DNA of 64,000 bases from Mesorhizobium sp. ZC-5 (GCF_025753855.1 NZ_JAOWPT010000006.1:1-64000); one strand, 5' to 3'. Counted from the stretch's first letter, positions 31,825-40,821 are shown. A program made the numbers and translations. The notes: generated from the sequence alone by a model not told the origin.

Positions 31825-32418
31825 ATGAAGATGCGTTCCATGGTTTTCGCAGCGCATTTTGTCGTCGCTGGCGTGGTGCAATCAGCCGTGACTCACGCAT
31901 GTGGTTTCGAGAATCCGCAGACAATTGCACTGGGGTCGCTCAACTGGATCTACCCGGACGCGCTCCATGTGCGCGCGGCGGTCTGGCGGGCCGAGGACAA
32001 CGGTTTTCTGCCGCCTGCGGGCGTCACAGATGCGTCGGGACCACTCGCCTTCTATCGTGCCGCCTCGGCGGTGAAGAAACTCGGCACCAAACTTGCCGAT
32101 TGGCTCCCGGTAGAAACTGGCATGGGCATGTCCGTCGTGTTGATACCACAGGTGATGTGGACACGCCTTGAGGTCGGTCCTGAGGGCCTGACCGTGCAAA
32201 GCCATGCCGAGGGACCCCGGGATGGCGATCTGGTGATCGTAACCGAAGAGAAGGTCGTTCGGGCACTGGTCAACGGGAAGCTGGATTCGGAGACAGCCGA
32301 AATAACCGGGTTGCTGCGTTTCTATGGAGACCCGGAGGAAATTGCGAACGTGCGGGCGGCCTTGGCAAAGACCGATCCAGCGGAGCGGACGCCATCATTC
32401 GCGTTCCCTCGGAGATGA
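31825..32418 (+). CDS. Hypothetical exported protein (197 aa)
   Basis: I do not recognise a named family. Residues 1-25 are a signal peptide, with cysteine 26 just after (VTHACGFEN). The body contains LNWIYPDALHVRAAVWRAED and a GMGMSVVLIPQVMWTRL strand region, and then an ELxT-like helical end (DPEEIANVRAALAKTDP). It starts 61 bases from the divergent AraC gene and is followed at 32554 by DUF2092, with which it may be cotranscribed. Confidence 0.65.
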   Translation: MKMRSMVFAAHFVVAGVVQSAVTHACGFENPQTIALGSLNWIYPDALHVRAAVWRAEDNGFLPPAGVTDASGPLAFYRAASAVKKLGTKLADWLPVETGMGMSVVLIPQVMWTRLEVGPEGLTVQSHAEGPRDGDLVIVTEEKVVRALVNGKLDSETAEITGLLRFYGDPEEIANVRAALAKTDPAERTPSFAFPRR

Positions 32419-32553
32419 ACCGTCGGCAGCAACCCGCGGGTGCAGCTCATCAATCTTGGGCTGGTGGAGTAGATCTCCCCGACGGTCGTTCGAAGAGGAT
32501 GGGCCGAAACAAAATGCGCCAACCATCGCGTCAGAAGTCATCTGGAGGCTGTA

Positions 32554-33333
32554 ATGAGATGTCATATAGGTAGAGCTGGAATTTTTATCGCCCTGTTTCT
32601 CGCTTCCCTGCCGGTCCCAACGTCCTTTGCTCAAGCTGAAGTCGAGCCGGACGCGGCCAAGGTTCTGGGCGCGATGTCGGAGTATCTCGGCTCGCTCGAA
32701 CGCTTTTCCGTGGATTACGATGTGGAAACTGAGGTGGTGTCCTACGACGGGCAGAAGCTTCAGTTCGCCAGCTCGGGTGAGATAAAGGTGCAAAGGCCAG
32801 ACAAGCTTTACGCCTCACGCAAAGGGGCGGTCGCCGATGTGGAACTGATCCTCGATGGCAGCGCGCTGACCCTCTACGGCAAAATAGCGAATGCGTTCTT
32901 CCAGTTGCCCGCCACTACCATCGACCAAGCTGTCGACGCCCTTCGCAACGATGTTGGTTTCGACGCACCCGGAGCCGACCTTCTATCCGAGCAGCCCCTG
33001 CAGCATGCTGAGACAGACACAATAAGCGGCACACATGTCGGCATGACGTTCCTCGACGGCGTTCAAGTCCACCATCTCGCTTTCCAAGGCAAGGAGGTCG
33101 ACTGGCAGCTTTGGGTGACCGACGGCGAGAAACCCTTGCCGCTCAAATATGTCATCACCAGCAAGTGGGTTGCAGCCTCTCCCGAATATTCGATCGAATT
33201 CAGGAACTGGAACACCGCGCCGTCGATCGACAATTCGAGCTTTGTCTTCATGCCATCAGAGGACGCGAAGAAGCTCGAAACATTTGCTGTCGACGAGATC
33301 GGCGAAATCGACCTGGTCAAGGAGTTACGGTGA
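32554..33333 (+). CDS. DUF2092 family exported protein
   Basis: A 259-residue periplasmic protein with a signal peptide (about 1-26, ending SFAQA). The DUF2092 pattern is visible: AAKVLGAMSEYLGSLERFSV, SGEIKVQRPDKLYASRKG, LYGKIANAFFQLPA, and the C-terminal EFRNWNTAPSIDNSSFVF. The fold resembles lipoprotein carriers of the LolA/LppX type. It overlaps the next gene by one base in TGATG, so the two are translationally coupled. Function unknown. Confidence 0.85.
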   Translation: MRCHIGRAGIFIALFLASLPVPTSFAQAEVEPDAAKVLGAMSEYLGSLERFSVDYDVETEVVSYDGQKLQFASSGEIKVQRPDKLYASRKGAVADVELILDGSALTLYGKIANAFFQLPATTIDQAVDALRNDVGFDAPGADLLSEQPLQHAETDTISGTHVGMTFLDGVQVHHLAFQGKEVDWQLWVTDGEKPLPLKYVITSKWVAASPEYSIEFRNWNTAPSIDNSSFVFMPSEDAKKLETFAVDEIGEIDLVKELR

Positions 33334-33653
33334 TGAGATTTACGCTTCGCAAGGGCATGGTCCTTGTCCTGTCTCTGGTGACTTTTCTCCAGATCGATCC
33401 GGTGGCGGTCATGACGAACCATTCATTGCTTTCGGAAGCCAATGCAAGAATAGGGCGGCCTGCCACCCCGGGTAGCGTTGCCGGCGTGGCCCGCCGCACG
33501 ACCCGGCGGACTATTCGTCGGTCGGCAATCTACATCAGCGCGCTGCCTGCAGGCTGCGCACAGGTAACCGTCTACGGCACATTGGTGTGGCGATGCGGCG
33601 GGACCTACTATCAGTCTTCTGGGTCTAGATACGTCGTCGTTTATGTCGACTAG
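33333..33653 (+). CDS. Small exported protein with two cysteines (106 aa)
   Basis: A 106-residue protein with a signal peptide (about 1-25), an Arg/Thr-rich linker (ARRTTRRTIRRS) and a C-terminal 45-residue segment with two cysteines (AGCAQVTVYGTLVWRCGGTYY), which could form one disulphide. It starts in TGATG overlap with DUF2092 and its last 11 bases overlap the next gene. The conserved tight packing suggests it works with DUF2092. No family name is offered. Confidence 0.7.
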   Translation: MRFTLRKGMVLVLSLVTFLQIDPVAVMTNHSLLSEANARIGRPATPGSVAGVARRTTRRTIRRSAIYISALPAGCAQVTVYGTLVWRCGGTYYQSSGSRYVVVYVD

Positions 33654-34983
33654 CAGCCGCTCCCGAAGCTCTCTCGAGCGCGCTGGTTCGGCTTCCGCTG
33701 GAGGACGCGCCAAGAGAATTTTGGCGGCTGTTGTCCTGCTCGCTCTTCTGGAGGGCTGCGCCAGCCGCCCAACAGGTGTCCTTTCGCCGGTGGCCGATAC
33801 CTCCCCGTCCACCAGCAGGGTCGAGATGCTGGTCGCGACAACCCGCGGCCGGGCTTCGAAACCCGGCGAGATGTTCGGCGGGGAACGCGGAATGACGCCG
33901 GCGTTCGCGGAGATCACCGTCTCGATCCCGCCTGAAAATGTCCGCAAGATTGGCGAGGTCGCCTGGCCAAAAAAGCTGCCTTCGGATCCCGCGACCGATT
34001 TCGCGGTTCTGCGGGCGGAAGAAGTCACCCAGGGCGCGGCCGAAAACTGGTTCAACACCTCTGTCGCAAAGAGCCAGGACCGCAGCGTCCTTGTCTTCAT
34101 CCATGGTTTCAACAACCGGTTCGAGGACTCCGTCTACCGCTTCGCGCAGATAGTTCACGATTCAGGAACGCATAGCGTTCCCGTGCTGGTCACTTGGCCG
34201 TCTCGGGGCAGTCTGCTGGCCTACGGCTATGACCGGGAAAGCACCAACTACACGCGCAACGCGCTGGAAAATCTGTTTCAGTATCTGGCGCGCGATCCTG
34301 ACGTCAAAGAGGTCTCCGTCCTGGCCCACTCGATGGGAAACTGGCTGGCGCTGGAGTCTCTTCGGCAAATGGCGATCCGCAATGGCCGTCTCCCGCCCAA
34401 ATTCAAGAACGTCATGCTGGCCGCGCCCGACGTCGACGTGGATGTTTTCCGGTCACAGATCGCCGACATGGGAGCGCCGCGCCCACAATTCACACTGTTT
34501 GTCTCGCGCGACGACAAGGCTCTGGCGGTATCGCGGCGCGTCTGGGGTAACGTGGCCCGCCTCGGCTCGATCGATCCGGAGCAGGAGCCATACAAGGCCG
34601 AACTGGCCGCCAACAACATCTCAGTCATCGATCTTACGAAGATCAAGACTGGAGATAGTCTCCACCACGGCAAGTTTGCAGAGTCACCGGAGATTGTTCA
34701 GCTTATCGGAACGCGTCTGTCGGGCGGTCAGACGTTGACGGACAACCGGCTGGGGCTGGGCGACCAGATCGTGACGGCCACGGCAGGTGTGGCGCACGCA
34801 GCCGGCACCGCGGCCGGACTGGCGATTGCCGCTCCCGTCGCGGTTATCGACCAGAACACACGAGACAACTTTGCCAGCCACGTGGGAGCGCTGGGCGCAA
34901 CTGTGCCTGGCGGGTCAGCAAACGGGAGCAGCACTGATTGCGATTCAAGGAAAACCGCCGCGACCAAGGCATGTGACCGGTGA
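33643..34983 (+). CDS. DUF900-type alpha/beta-hydrolase lipoprotein
   Basis: A 446-residue lipoprotein. The lipobox is LLEGC with the lipidated Cys39 preceded by a hydrophobic stretch. The hydrolase domain (about 60-370) shows VLVFIHGFNN (oxyanion region), VLVTWPSRG, and the nucleophile elbow LAHSMGNW with Ser230, then VSRDDKAL and DSLHHGKF supplying probable Asp and His. This is the DUF900 or esterase/lipase pattern. The C-terminal 70 residues are low-complexity. It should face the periplasm from a membrane anchor. It overlaps the preceding small gene by 11 bases. Natural substrate unknown. Confidence 0.87.
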   Translation: MSTSSRSRSSLERAGSASAGGRAKRILAAVVLLALLEGCASRPTGVLSPVADTSPSTSRVEMLVATTRGRASKPGEMFGGERGMTPAFAEITVSIPPENVRKIGEVAWPKKLPSDPATDFAVLRAEEVTQGAAENWFNTSVAKSQDRSVLVFIHGFNNRFEDSVYRFAQIVHDSGTHSVPVLVTWPSRGSLLAYGYDRESTNYTRNALENLFQYLARDPDVKEVSVLAHSMGNWLALESLRQMAIRNGRLPPKFKNVMLAAPDVDVDVFRSQIADMGAPRPQFTLFVSRDDKALAVSRRVWGNVARLGSIDPEQEPYKAELAANNISVIDLTKIKTGDSLHHGKFAESPEIVQLIGTRLSGGQTLTDNRLGLGDQIVTATAGVAHAAGTAAGLAIAAPVAVIDQNTRDNFASHVGALGATVPGGSANGSSTDCDSRKTAATKACDR

Positions 34984-35005
34984 CAAGCTACAACTGGAGG
35001 AAATT

Positions 35006-35800
35006 ATGAAATTTGGCCTGGCTTCTACGCTCGCCTGTGTCGGCAGCCTGCTGCTTGGCGGTGGTGCCAAAGCTGCGGACGTGTATTCACCGGTCACACC
35101 GGAAACGCAAAAAGTCGTGACAGAGAAGGGCTGGACGTTCTCGGTCGCCCCTTATTTCTGGGCGGCGGGCATATCCGGGGAAGTCGGGCAGTTTGGACTA
35201 CCGCCAGTCGAGGTCGATGCGAGTTTCGGCGACATCTTCGATCACCTGGACTTTGGGGCCATGGCGATCGGCGAGGCGCGCTACGACCGCTACAGCATCG
35301 TCGCCGACATCATGTATTCGAAGATATCGGGCTCCGCCGGTACACCCAGAGGCATCCTTGCGTCGAGCGCGTCGGTGTCGTCGGAAACCTTCGCGGGCCT
35401 GATCGGAGCCGGTTACGCGCTCCTCGAAGACACTTCCGGACACCTTGAAGTCGTCGCCGGGGTCAGAGTGTGGTCTGTCGACAACGATATCTCCTTCAGC
35501 GGCGGCATTCTCGACGGCGTCTCGCGCAGCGGCGGCGCCACCTGGGTGGATGCCATGGCCGGCCTTCGCGGAAACTATTCGATCACACCCAAAGTCTATT
35601 TCACTGGATGGGGCCTCGTTGGGACCGGCGGAGCCGACATCGACTGGGACGTTGCCGGGGCGATCGGTTACCGGTTCAACGATAAAATTTCGGCTGTGGC
35701 AGGTTACCGCGCCCTGGGCGTCGACTACAGCAACGACGACGGATTTGTCTTCGATGTCGTCCAGCAAGGTCCCATTCTCGGAATGGTGGTGCGATTCTAA
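35006..35800 (+). CDS. Outer-membrane beta-barrel protein, copy 2
   Basis: A 264-residue paralogue of the protein at 17069, identical over most of its mature length, including YFWAAGISGEVG and DNDISFSGGILDGVSR, and ending GPILGMVVRF. The signal peptide (about 1-23) ends GGGAKAADVYSP. ATG 35006 has CTGGAGGAAATT upstream. It follows the DUF900 gene by 22 bases and may be the last gene of that operon, whereas copy 1 stands alone. Copies differ mainly in surface-loop-like positions. Confidence 0.82.
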   Translation: MKFGLASTLACVGSLLLGGGAKAADVYSPVTPETQKVVTEKGWTFSVAPYFWAAGISGEVGQFGLPPVEVDASFGDIFDHLDFGAMAIGEARYDRYSIVADIMYSKISGSAGTPRGILASSASVSSETFAGLIGAGYALLEDTSGHLEVVAGVRVWSVDNDISFSGGILDGVSRSGGATWVDAMAGLRGNYSITPKVYFTGWGLVGTGGADIDWDVAGAIGYRFNDKISAVAGYRALGVDYSNDDGFVFDVVQQGPILGMVVRF

Positions 35801-36182
35801 AGGTGGCGAAGAGCTGGATCGGTGGAGAGGGCCAGCGACTGAGGCTGACCGCGCGAAGGATTGGTGATGTGGTCCCGCCTGCCAATTCAAAGACCGCTTC
35901 GGGATCGAAACGGCACATTTGACAGGGCGGGCTGGAAGGTCCGCTCGTGGCGCAACCACTGAAGAACGGCAGGGGTCATCCGAATGACCGAGATGAGGGC
36001 CCATTGCTGACCGGCATCTTTGGGCTGCGTCGGACGGCTTGGGTTTGCCTCAAGCTATAGCGGACGCTAATCCTCACCGCGGTTGCGGCGAAAGCTTTGG
36101 AACGCCAGATGCGCACAAGAGACGGCTGTGGCCGGTGCCCAGAACGGTTCATCCTTGCCGTTTGAGGATATAACGCATGAGC
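35801..36182 (+). other. 382-bp stretch without a convincing gene
   Basis: It lies between the convergent ends of the outer-membrane protein gene and the EamA gene. Frames of 40-60 codons exist, but none has a ribosome binding site or family resemblance. No clear terminator was found. Confidence 0.5.
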
Positions 36183-37145
36183 TTATCGCTCTTTGGCTCC
36201 ATGCACTGAGGATGCGTGGTCACTTAGCACGGCAAATGTCCGTCCAACTGATGCTACGGCCATGATGATGGTTACTGTGCCAACTGCTTGGACAAGCGTG
36301 ATGGTCTCGCCGAGAAAAATCACCGCGCCGCTCAACCCGAACACAGGGATCAGGGCAAGGAAAAGCGCTGCAGTGCTTGTGCTGAGCCGCCTCAGGCCGA
36401 TCAGATAGAACCAGAAGGCGAGCGCGTACTGAACGATGCCGGACAATACCGCCAAACCGATGATGCGCACATCGGCCCGGGCGATTTCCTCGAAAGCGGC
36501 GGGGAGCGGCAACCACGCGACAAGCAGAGCGACAGAAAAGGCCAGGCCCACCGATTGCTGAAGCGCAGCGAGGGCGGCAGGCGCAACATCAACCACCAAT
36601 CGGCGGCTGACGATCACGTAAAGCGCGGCGAAGACGGTTCCGAGTACGACCAGCGCATCGCCGAGCAAGGTACCCATGCCGCCGCCGTAGTGCGCGCCCG
36701 TAACCAGGGCAACGCCGGTCATCGCTGCAAGGATCGCTGCCCCTGTCCTGACGTCGATCCGCTCACGAAACAGCAGCCAGGCTAGGGCTACAATGAGAAG
36801 CGGCTCCGTCGTCGCGATCAAAGATGCGTTGCCAGCGGTCGTGAGCATGAGGCCGAAGGTTCCGATTGCATAGGCGAGACCCGGTTCAAGCAGTCCGCTC
36901 AAGGCCGCGAGCGGCGTCGCCCTGCGCAGGGTCGTCAGCTGCCCCGCGAAGCCGGTTGCCAGCCACAGGAACGTGACGCTCGCAACGAGCTGAAGGGTGA
37001 GCAGGACGGGAGGTGAAAAGGCCATCAGCGCGCCCTTGGACATCACGGTGGCAAATCCCCAACACGCCGCTGAAAGGATCATCGCGGCGACTGCCACCAA
37101 ACGGGTTGGCTTTGGCGTAAGGCTGGTGCCGGCCTCCGTGGTCAT
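36183..37145 (-). CDS. EamA-family (DMT) transporter
   Basis: A 320-residue inner-membrane protein with ten predicted helices in two EamA repeats (about 14-150 and 160-300), each ending in a characteristic block: LLFRERIDVRTGAAILAAMTGV and FLGETITLVQAVGTVTIIM. Family members export amino acids, metabolites or drugs. ATG 37145 gives the standard start before the first helix. It is 5 bases downstream of the MFS gene in the same direction, so the two are one transcript. Substrate unknown. Confidence 0.9.
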   Translation of the reverse strand: MTTEAGTSLTPKPTRLVAVAAMILSAACWGFATVMSKGALMAFSPPVLLTLQLVASVTFLWLATGFAGQLTTLRRATPLAALSGLLEPGLAYAIGTFGLMLTTAGNASLIATTEPLLIVALAWLLFRERIDVRTGAAILAAMTGVALVTGAHYGGGMGTLLGDALVVLGTVFAALYVIVSRRLVVDVAPAALAALQQSVGLAFSVALLVAWLPLPAAFEEIARADVRIIGLAVLSGIVQYALAFWFYLIGLRRLSTSTAALFLALIPVFGLSGAVIFLGETITLVQAVGTVTIIMAVASVGRTFAVLSDHASSVHGAKER

Positions 37146-37150
37146 GATGT

Positions 37151-38473
37151 CTATCTCCCGTCGTCGGCGGGCCACGCGCGATGCAAATCGTCAATGACAT
37201 AAGCATGAGCGTGGCGGCGGTCGGAACTCCCATCCCTCAAATGTGGATGGTCTGGCGCAAGGTTCTTGTGGCTGTGGGCGACGACTTCCGGGTCCTGTGC
37301 CGGCCAAAGCCACGCGGCCGTGACGGCAGCGAGGCCGCATAGCGCCGACAGGATTGCCGCCGTCGCCGGCAATCCTATTGCCGACGCTGCGTGACCAGCC
37401 AGCGGATAGGTGAAAAGCCAGCACGCGTGGCTGAGAGCAAACTGAGCGGCAAAGATGGCAGGACGGTCTTCGGAATGAGCGGATCGTCTCAGCAGCCGTC
37501 CGGAAGGCGTCTGCGCGGCGGAGTACCCTGTGCCCAGCAGAAACCAGAGCGGCAACATCCAATGGAATGAAGCGAGGAAGGATGCAAGGACCGTCCCGGC
37601 AGTCAGGATGGCCGCGCCGCTCAACATGACCGCTCGATCCGGGAGTCTTTCGAGAAGGTCGGGAAGCAGCAACGCCGCGGCCATCGAACCGCCGCCAAAC
37701 GCTGCCAGTGCGATCGCCGTGCTCCGCTGGTCCAGACCAAAGACCGCCTGCACGTAGACGACGGTGTTGACGATAACCAGCGCGCCGGCCGCCGCGACCG
37801 CCATGTTGATGGCGAGCAGTCCGCGTAGCCGCGGGGTGGCGAGATAGAGGCGAGTTCCGCGCGATGTGTTTTCGTAGAGGCCGCGCTGGCGAGCAGCGGA
37901 TTTCACGCGTGGCAGGACGACACTGAGCACCAGGCCTGCAGACGCCAGGAAGCCGATCACAGTTCCGGCGAACAGGTCGTGGAATGACACCACCGTGAGC
38001 AGGGCCACGGCCAGCGCCGGACTGAGCAGGCTCTCCAGGTCGTAGGCGAGCCGCGAAAGCGACAGCGCTTTGGTATAATCCTTCTCATCGGGAAGGACAT
38101 CGGGAATCGTCGCCTGGAACGTGGGCGTGAAGGCCGCGGAGGCCGACTGAAGTACGAAGATCAGGAGGTAGACCTGCCAGATCTCGGAAACGAAAGGCAG
38201 CAGCACCGCGACGGCCGCCCTGATCAGGTCGAGCGATACCAGCATCGCGCGACGCGGCGCCCGTGCGGCAAAGACCGAAGCAATCGGCGCCACGCCGACA
38301 TAGGCGATCATCTTGATGGCGAGTGCGGTTCCCAACACCGCTCCCGCCTCCGCGCCGGCGAGATCGTACGCAAGCAGGCCGAGGGCCACGGTCGCTAGGC
38401 CGGTCCCCACGAGTGCAATGACCTGCGCCAGGAACAGGTGCCGGTAGGTGCGATTTCCGAGGATCGACAGCAT
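37151..38473 (-). CDS. MFS transporter with a histidine-rich C-terminal tail
   Basis: A 440-residue major-facilitator protein with 12 predicted helices; the early part (LFLAQVIALVGTGLATVALGLLAYDL) and SLSRLAYDLESLLSPALA fit the EntS/MFS_3 drug-efflux type. The last 40 residues are cytoplasmic and histidine-rich (HSHKNLAPDHPHLRDG, RRHAHAYVIDDLHRAW), which suggests metal sensing or binding; that is inference. It starts 10 bases after the DUF1127 gene and is followed by EamA, forming a three-gene operon. Confidence 0.87.
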   Translation of the reverse strand: MLSILGNRTYRHLFLAQVIALVGTGLATVALGLLAYDLAGAEAGAVLGTALAIKMIAYVGVAPIASVFAARAPRRAMLVSLDLIRAAVAVLLPFVSEIWQVYLLIFVLQSASAAFTPTFQATIPDVLPDEKDYTKALSLSRLAYDLESLLSPALAVALLTVVSFHDLFAGTVIGFLASAGLVLSVVLPRVKSAARQRGLYENTSRGTRLYLATPRLRGLLAINMAVAAAGALVIVNTVVYVQAVFGLDQRSTAIALAAFGGGSMAAALLLPDLLERLPDRAVMLSGAAILTAGTVLASFLASFHWMLPLWFLLGTGYSAAQTPSGRLLRRSAHSEDRPAIFAAQFALSHACWLFTYPLAGHAASAIGLPATAAILSALCGLAAVTAAWLWPAQDPEVVAHSHKNLAPDHPHLRDGSSDRRHAHAYVIDDLHRAWPADDGR

Positions 38474-38483
38474 GCTGGTGTCC

Positions 38484-38711
38484 TTATGGTTCCTCGACGA
38501 TCGATGGTCGGACAACAACTCGAGACCGGTGCTCTGGGAATCCGTTGATCCGCGCACGCGTCAGTCCGATGTCCGCAAGCAAGCGGTCATTGAGATCATC
38601 GACGTTGCGCAAACGCCTGCGACCGCGCTGGGAGCGCCAAGACATCTGGACGCTGTCGAACAAAGCGATGAGCGCGTTGGCTCCCTGCCAGCTTTCAGCC
38701 ACGACAGTCAT
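38484..38711 (-). CDS. DUF1127 small protein
   Basis: A 75-residue protein with the C-terminal DUF1127 motif RRRLRNVDDLNDRLLADIGLTRARI at about residues 30-55. DUF1127 proteins in alphaproteobacteria are small, basic and in some cases bind RNA and affect phosphate or carbon metabolism. The ATG at 38711 is divergent from the AraC-type gene. Its stop is 10 bases before the MFS start codon, so it heads the exporter operon. Confidence 0.85.
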   Translation of the reverse strand: MTVVAESWQGANALIALFDSVQMSWRSQRGRRRLRNVDDLNDRLLADIGLTRARINGFPEHRSRVVVRPSIVEEP

Positions 38712-38795
38712 GAGTGGTCTCCTTCTGCATTGACCCACCGCACTATGAACGCTATATCCTCCGTCCGAAATGACGTAGTTCCCTCGATTCAGGCC

Positions 38796-39749
38796 ATGAC
38801 GCGATCTGTCGGAATTTTGATCTATCCGGGCTTCGAACTTCTCGATGCCGCTGGTCCCATATCCGCATTCGGGAACGCCAACTATTTTGCGCCCCAAGCC
38901 TATTCGATGTCGGTGGTGGCGCGAAAACCAGGTCCTGTTGTCAGTGATTCGGGCGCGGCGCTTGAAGCTGCGAAACTCGTCGGGGACCCATTTGATACGC
39001 TGATCGTTGCTGGCAGGAATTGGCGGGAACGGTCTTCCGATGAGACCTTGGCATGGATCAGGATGGCGGCTCCTCAGGCCCGTCGCGTCGCCGGTGTCTG
39101 CACAGGCGCATTCTTGTTGGCCGAGGCGGGCTTGCTGGACGGGCGGCGCGCGACCACGCATTGGGAGGCCGCCCCCCACTTGGCACGGCGATTCCCGAAG
39201 GTGCGTGTCGAGCCTGATCGGATCTTCGTGCGCGCCGGCAAGATTTGGACATCCGCCGGCGTCACCGCGGGCATTGATCTCGCGCTCGCCATGATCGGCG
39301 ACGATCTTGGTGAAGCGATCGCTCGGCGCACGGCGCAGCAATTGGTCGTCTATCATCGTCGTCCGGGAGGACAGTCGCAATTTTCCGCCTTGATCGAGAT
39401 CGACCGCCAAGACGGCCGTTTCGCCAAGCTGCTTGGCTGGATGCGTTTGCACCTGAACGAACCGCTGACAGTCGAGCAACTGGCCGACGAAGCGGCCATG
39501 AGCCCGCGCCACTTCTCCCGCGCCTTCACCGCCGAGACGGGCATCACGCCAGCCAAGGCTGTCGAACGGCTCCGCGTTGAGGCGGCGCGCGAGCGCGTGG
39601 AGAGCTCGAGCGATCCGATCGAGCATATAGGCGACGCGGTCGGCTTTATCGATGCGGAGCGGATGCGTCGCGCATTTGTGCGGGCGTTCGGGCAACCGCC
39701 TCAGGCGCTGAGACGTGCGGCGCGGGGCGAAGATGCCATGCGCCACTGA
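38796..39749 (+). CDS. AraC regulator with DJ-1/PfpI (GATase-like) N-terminal domain
   Basis: A 317-residue regulator of the FtrA/CdhR type. The N-terminal DJ-1/PfpI-like domain (about 1-185) has VGILIYPGFELLDAAGPI and the nucleophile-elbow block GVCTGAFLLAEAG; the C-terminal AraC domain (about 215-310) has LTVEQLADEAAMSPRHFSRAF. Such proteins often sense amines or nitrogen compounds; the ligand here is unknown. ATG 38796 begins right at the domain; ATG 38745 would add 17 residues. It is divergent from the DUF1127-MFS-EamA operon and probably controls it. Confidence 0.9.
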   Translation: MTRSVGILIYPGFELLDAAGPISAFGNANYFAPQAYSMSVVARKPGPVVSDSGAALEAAKLVGDPFDTLIVAGRNWRERSSDETLAWIRMAAPQARRVAGVCTGAFLLAEAGLLDGRRATTHWEAAPHLARRFPKVRVEPDRIFVRAGKIWTSAGVTAGIDLALAMIGDDLGEAIARRTAQQLVVYHRRPGGQSQFSALIEIDRQDGRFAKLLGWMRLHLNEPLTVEQLADEAAMSPRHFSRAFTAETGITPAKAVERLRVEAARERVESSSDPIEHIGDAVGFIDAERMRRAFVRAFGQPPQALRRAARGEDAMRH

Positions 39750-39778
39750 CACGGCGCCACGCGCGCCCGTCGCCTGCC

Positions 39779-40108
39779 TCACGATCGGTCGCGGTTCACC
39801 TTGAAGAGTTGAGCGACTTCGATCGAACCGCCCGCGCCAAGCTGCGGGCAGGTTTTGGCCATTCGGATGGCGGCGTCGATGTTGTCCGCCGTGACGAAGC
39901 TGAGGCCCATGACAGGATTGGCACCGCCATCGTGGCTGACCGCACCATCAGACCATATCGTCCTGGAGGCGACGATGGGATTGTTGTTGGCTTCAAGCGC
40001 CGCTCCGAGTGAATCCATCCAATCCAACCAGGCAGTCATCAATTCGGCATTCTCGGCGTCGGTCTTCGGGATTCTGGTGCCGTGATAAGCGAGCAGGTAG
40101 GTAGGCAT
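39779..40108 (-). CDS. YCII-related domain protein
   Basis: A 109-residue protein of the YCII/DGPF type: MPTYLLAYHGTRIP at the start, an AWLDWMDSLGAAL helix, GGANPVMGLSFVTADN and a C-terminal EVAQLF strand. The family has a ferredoxin-like fold, and its members are small enzymes or sigma-factor-associated proteins. It follows the MarR gene by 26 bases in the same direction, suggesting MarR autoregulation of both. Confidence 0.85.
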   Translation of the reverse strand: MPTYLLAYHGTRIPKTDAENAELMTAWLDWMDSLGAALEANNNPIVASRTIWSDGAVSHDGGANPVMGLSFVTADNIDAAIRMAKTCPQLGAGGSIEVAQLFKVNRDRS

Positions 40109-40134
40109 CTTTTACTCCTTGCGCAGTAAGTCCG

Positions 40135-40662
40135 TTACATCTTCTCCGCTTGAATGGCTGCGAGTTCGACCGGGCAGATGTCCTGAGGGCATGCGCCAAT
40201 GTCGCACAGCCGGCAGGTCAAGTCGCAGGTCGCACGGTCCGGCGTCAGTACGGTCAGCATAGTATCGAGCATGCGCTCAAGCTGCCTTCGTTCGCGCGTC
40301 GAAAGAGCGGCCAAGGCACGCGAATAAGCGGCGCGGCGCGCCTCTAACACTGCATCCGCGCTCTTGATGCCAGCTTTCGTCAACGACACGGCGCGGAAGC
40401 GTCCGTCCTCAAGGCTAGCCCGCCGCTCAATCAACCCGTCGGCCTGCAGCTTGTCGACGAGCCGGGTTGCGCCCGCTGCCGAAAGGCCGACAATCTTGCG
40501 CAGATGGTCCACCGACTTGCCTGGAAATGAAAACGCGGTAGCAAGCGCTGCCGCAGCCGTTATCCCATGTCCCGAAGCGCTCTCGACATCGGTCCGCATA
40601 GCGTCGCCGAGAGCAACAACAAGCGCGCCGAGGAGATTATTTGTCCTGTCGTCTGAATCCAT
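40135..40662 (-). CDS. MarR-family regulator with a C-terminal cysteine cluster
   Basis: A 175-residue winged-helix regulator. The DNA-binding part (about 45-100) has SVDHLRKIVGLSAAGATRLVDKLQADGLIERR. After the family's usual end, residues 146-163 hold five cysteines (C146, C150, C153, C158, C163), in the pattern C-x3-C-x2-C-x4-C-x4-C. This may bind an iron-sulphur cluster or zinc and make the regulator redox- or metal-sensitive; that is inference. The gene is divergent from the DJ-1 gene at 40822, and an inverted repeat lies just upstream of its start. Confidence 0.87.
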   Translation of the reverse strand: MDSDDRTNNLLGALVVALGDAMRTDVESASGHGITAAAALATAFSFPGKSVDHLRKIVGLSAAGATRLVDKLQADGLIERRASLEDGRFRAVSLTKAGIKSADAVLEARRAAYSRALAALSTRERRQLERMLDTMLTVLTPDRATCDLTCRLCDIGACPQDICPVELAAIQAEKM

Positions 40663-40668
40663 GTCGTA

Positions 40669-40691
40669 TATTTGCTTGCGCTAGGCAAATA
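40669..40691. promoter_or_regulatory. Inverted repeat, probable MarR operator
   Basis: TATTTGC and GCAAATA form a perfect 7-bp inverted repeat separated by 9 bases, starting 7 bp upstream of the MarR start codon and 131 bp upstream of the divergent DJ-1 gene. Size and position fit an autoregulatory MarR site. Confidence 0.6.
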
Positions 40692-40821
40692 ATCAAGCAT
40701 AATGTTGTGGACATTTCCTATCTCGCTGCGAGCGGATGACCACACGAGGATTCGGCGATGCGACCGGTTTGCAGCGCGTCGATCCTGGGGGGAGAACCGC
40801 GAGCCTCAGGAGCTTACGACA

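Noticed and set aside
38712-39782. Upstream extension of the DUF1127 frame on the - strand
   Set aside because: The extension is antisense to the DJ-1-AraC gene; only the last 75 codons carry the DUF1127 motif with a proper ATG.
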